A stretch of 6,575 bases of DNA from Acidobacteriaceae bacterium (lineage in GTDB: Bacteria > Acidobacteriota > Terriglobia > Terriglobales > Acidobacteriaceae): the NCBI GenBank assembly GCA_003135315.1, contig PLBD01000264.1, positions 1-6,575 of the forward strand, given 5' to 3'. The first letter of the stretch is position 1, and each line of letters starts with the position of its first letter. The notes under the pieces were generated by a model. It did no database searches. It was not told where the DNA came from and worked only from the letters and a program-made list of their open reading frames with translations. Position numbers and translations under genes: made by a program. This document shows positions 5,659-6,575 of this stretch, piece after piece.

Positions 5659-6068
5659 TTCGGGTTGTTCTGGATAGCAATGTTTATATTTCCGCCCTGT
5701 TATTTGGAGGCAATCCCAGGCGGTTGATTGCTTTGGCCGAAGATGGTCTTGTGGAGCTATATGTCTCTAAGCAAGTCCAGAGTGAGGTCGAGCGGGTGCT
5801 CGCAGTCAAGTTTCGCTGGCCCACTCAGAGAGTTCTCAACGCTGCAAACTACCTCTGGTCACTGACTCACAGCATTGAGCCACAGACGATCCTGAACGAT
5901 TGCGTGGACCCCGACGACAACCGCGTCCTGGAGTGTGCGGTGGAATCCCACGCGGACTGGATCGTAACTGGCGACCAGCATCTGCTGGCCTTGCACCCGT
6001 ATCGCGAGATCACGATCGTTACTCCGCGACAGTTTCTCGACAGCGGAGCGTGGAAGAGAAACCGGTAA
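5655..6068 (+). CDS. PIN-domain toxin (putative ribonuclease)
   Basis: This 137-residue protein belongs to the PIN-family toxins of the COG1569/TIGR00305 type, which are metal-dependent RNases. The acidic site looks intact: D7 with N9 (VVLDSNVYISALLFGG), E44 (QSEVERVL), D88 in the family motif DPDDNRVLECA (85-95) and D107 (WIVTGDQHLLAL). The full domain spans about 2-128 and the length is normal. It overlaps the antitoxin gene by 4 bases. Codons in the first part are visibly more AT-rich than in the methyltransferase gene, which would fit horizontal acquisition. A terminator-like hairpin follows 8 bases after the stop. RNA target and in vivo toxicity cannot be read from sequence. Confidence 0.94.
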   Translation: MIRVVLDSNVYISALLFGGNPRRLIALAEDGLVELYVSKQVQSEVERVLAVKFRWPTQRVLNAANYLWSLTHSIEPQTILNDCVDPDDNRVLECAVESHADWIVTGDQHLLALHPYREITIVTPRQFLDSGAWKRNR

Positions 6069-6076
6069 AACAAGTG

Positions 6077-6109
6077 CCCCACTCATTCGCGGTTTTCGAA
6101 TGAGTGGGG
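6077..6109. terminator. Perfect 13-bp hairpin between convergent genes, also a dispersed repeat
   Basis: ccccactcattcg (6077-6089) pairs exactly with cgaatgagtgggg (6097-6109) around a 7-base loop, and attttc follows on the plus strand. It lies 8 bases beyond the PIN stop and 46 bases beyond the mdh stop, so it can serve both transcripts. A decayed copy lies at 2011-2043, which marks it as a repeated element as well. Confidence 0.75.
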
Positions 6110-6138
6110 ATTTTCAGTGGAATTGCGGAGAAAATCCC
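6107..6138. repeat. Second, overlapping 9-bp inverted repeat
   Basis: gggattttc (6107-6115) is exactly complementary to gaaaatccc (6130-6138) with a 14-base loop. It shares three bases with the right arm of the 6077-6109 hairpin, so both cannot form completely at once. For the leftward mdh transcript it is the first structure met, 17 bases after the stop. Confidence 0.6.
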
Positions 6139-6155
6139 GGGGCCCTTAGGACGCG

Positions 6156-6575
6156 CTACACCCCGATTACGCCCACCAGTTCCTTCACCGAGTCGGCGCT
6201 CTTCTGCAACGCGGCCTGCTCTTCCGGCGTCAGCTTGATCTCGATGATCTTCTCGATGCCATTGGATCCCAGCTTGCACGGCACGCCGATGAACAGCCCG
6301 CTGATGCCGTACTCGCCTTCCAGGTACGCCGCGCAGGGGACGATTTTCTTCTTGTCTTTCAGGATCGCTTCCACCATCTCGGCAACCGCAGCCGACGGCG
6401 CGTAGTAGGCGCTGCCCGTCTTCAGGTGCTTCACGATCTCGGCGCCGCCGTCGCGCGTGCGCTGCACCAGCCGGTCGATGGTGGCCTTATCCATCAACTC
6501 GGTGATGGGAATGCCCGCAACCGTCGAGTAGCGCGGCAGCGGAACCATGGTGTCGCCGTGGCCGCCCAGCACAAA
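6156..6575 (-). CDS. mdh: Malate dehydrogenase, C-terminal part (5' end outside the window)
   Basis: This enzyme is an NAD-dependent oxidoreductase of the TCA cycle that interconverts malate and oxaloacetate in the cytoplasm. The visible 139 residues start FVLGGHGDTMVPLPRYSTVAGIPI, where the H of GGHGDTMVP is the catalytic histidine of the LDH/MDH superfamily. The rest fits the C-terminal substrate domain: GGAEIVKHLKTGSAYYAPSAAVAEMVEAIL, EYGISGLFIGVPCKLGSNGIEKIIEI and LTPEEQAALQKSADSVKELVGVI. GDTMVPL with a following R-Y-S indicates malate dehydrogenase of the LDH-like class rather than lactate dehydrogenase, whose equivalent motif is GEHGDS. The NAD-binding half and the first substrate arginines lie beyond the window. 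It converges on the PIN toxin gene. Confidence 0.96.
   Translation of the reverse strand, partial: FVLGGHGDTMVPLPRYSTVAGIPITELMDKATIDRLVQRTRDGGAEIVKHLKTGSAYYAPSAAVAEMVEAILKDKKKIVPCAAYLEGEYGISGLFIGVPCKLGSNGIEKIIEIKLTPEEQAALQKSADSVKELVGVIGV

Overview
The window looks like a chromosomal segment of a GC-rich Acidobacteriota (Koribacter/Terriglobia-like) genome. The reasons are the high GC content and short converging housekeeping genes. A further reason is an N-terminal RQRNIVFPDTAANEARLWRN-type small membrane protein and palindromic intergenic repeats that I associate, from memory and unverified, with this phylum. No rRNA, tRNA, CRISPR array, transposase or phage gene is visible.

Layout, left to right. 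(1) 1-683: the 3' end of ftsK, a DNA translocase, reading rightward. (2) 695-2517: three leftward genes, namely a small two-helix membrane protein, an exported FKBP-type prolyl isomerase and a DUF4126 membrane protein. The 164-base gap between the last two is filled by degenerate palindromic repeat sequence. (3) 2666-3740: a leftward two-gene unit with a clear sigma70-like promoter, a MerR-type regulator, a small four-cysteine zinc-ribbon protein with a strong ribosome binding site, and a Rho-independent terminator. (4) 3671-3973: a divergent intergenic region carrying the merR promoter, a palindrome next to its -10 box and tandem heptamer tracts in inverted orientation. (5) 3974-5320: a TTG-started gene fusing a thioredoxin-like [2Fe-2S] ferredoxin domain to an O-methyltransferase. 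(6) 5355-6068: a compact toxin-antitoxin operon (ribbon-helix-helix antitoxin and PIN-domain toxin, ATGA overlap) with a palindromic operator over its -10 box and probably a leaderless mRNA. (7) 6069-6155: convergent terminator/repeat hairpins. (8) 6156-6575: the 3' end of a leftward LDH-like malate dehydrogenase gene.

How the genes work together. FtsK, FKBP and malate dehydrogenase are ordinary core functions. The less ordinary parts are the ferredoxin-methyltransferase fusion, the MerR/zinc-ribbon pair transcribed divergently from it, and the self-contained toxin-antitoxin unit. Any regulatory link between the MerR protein and the methyltransferase is inferred only from the shared 303-base intergenic region. 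I see no large multi-gene defence or biosynthetic system here.
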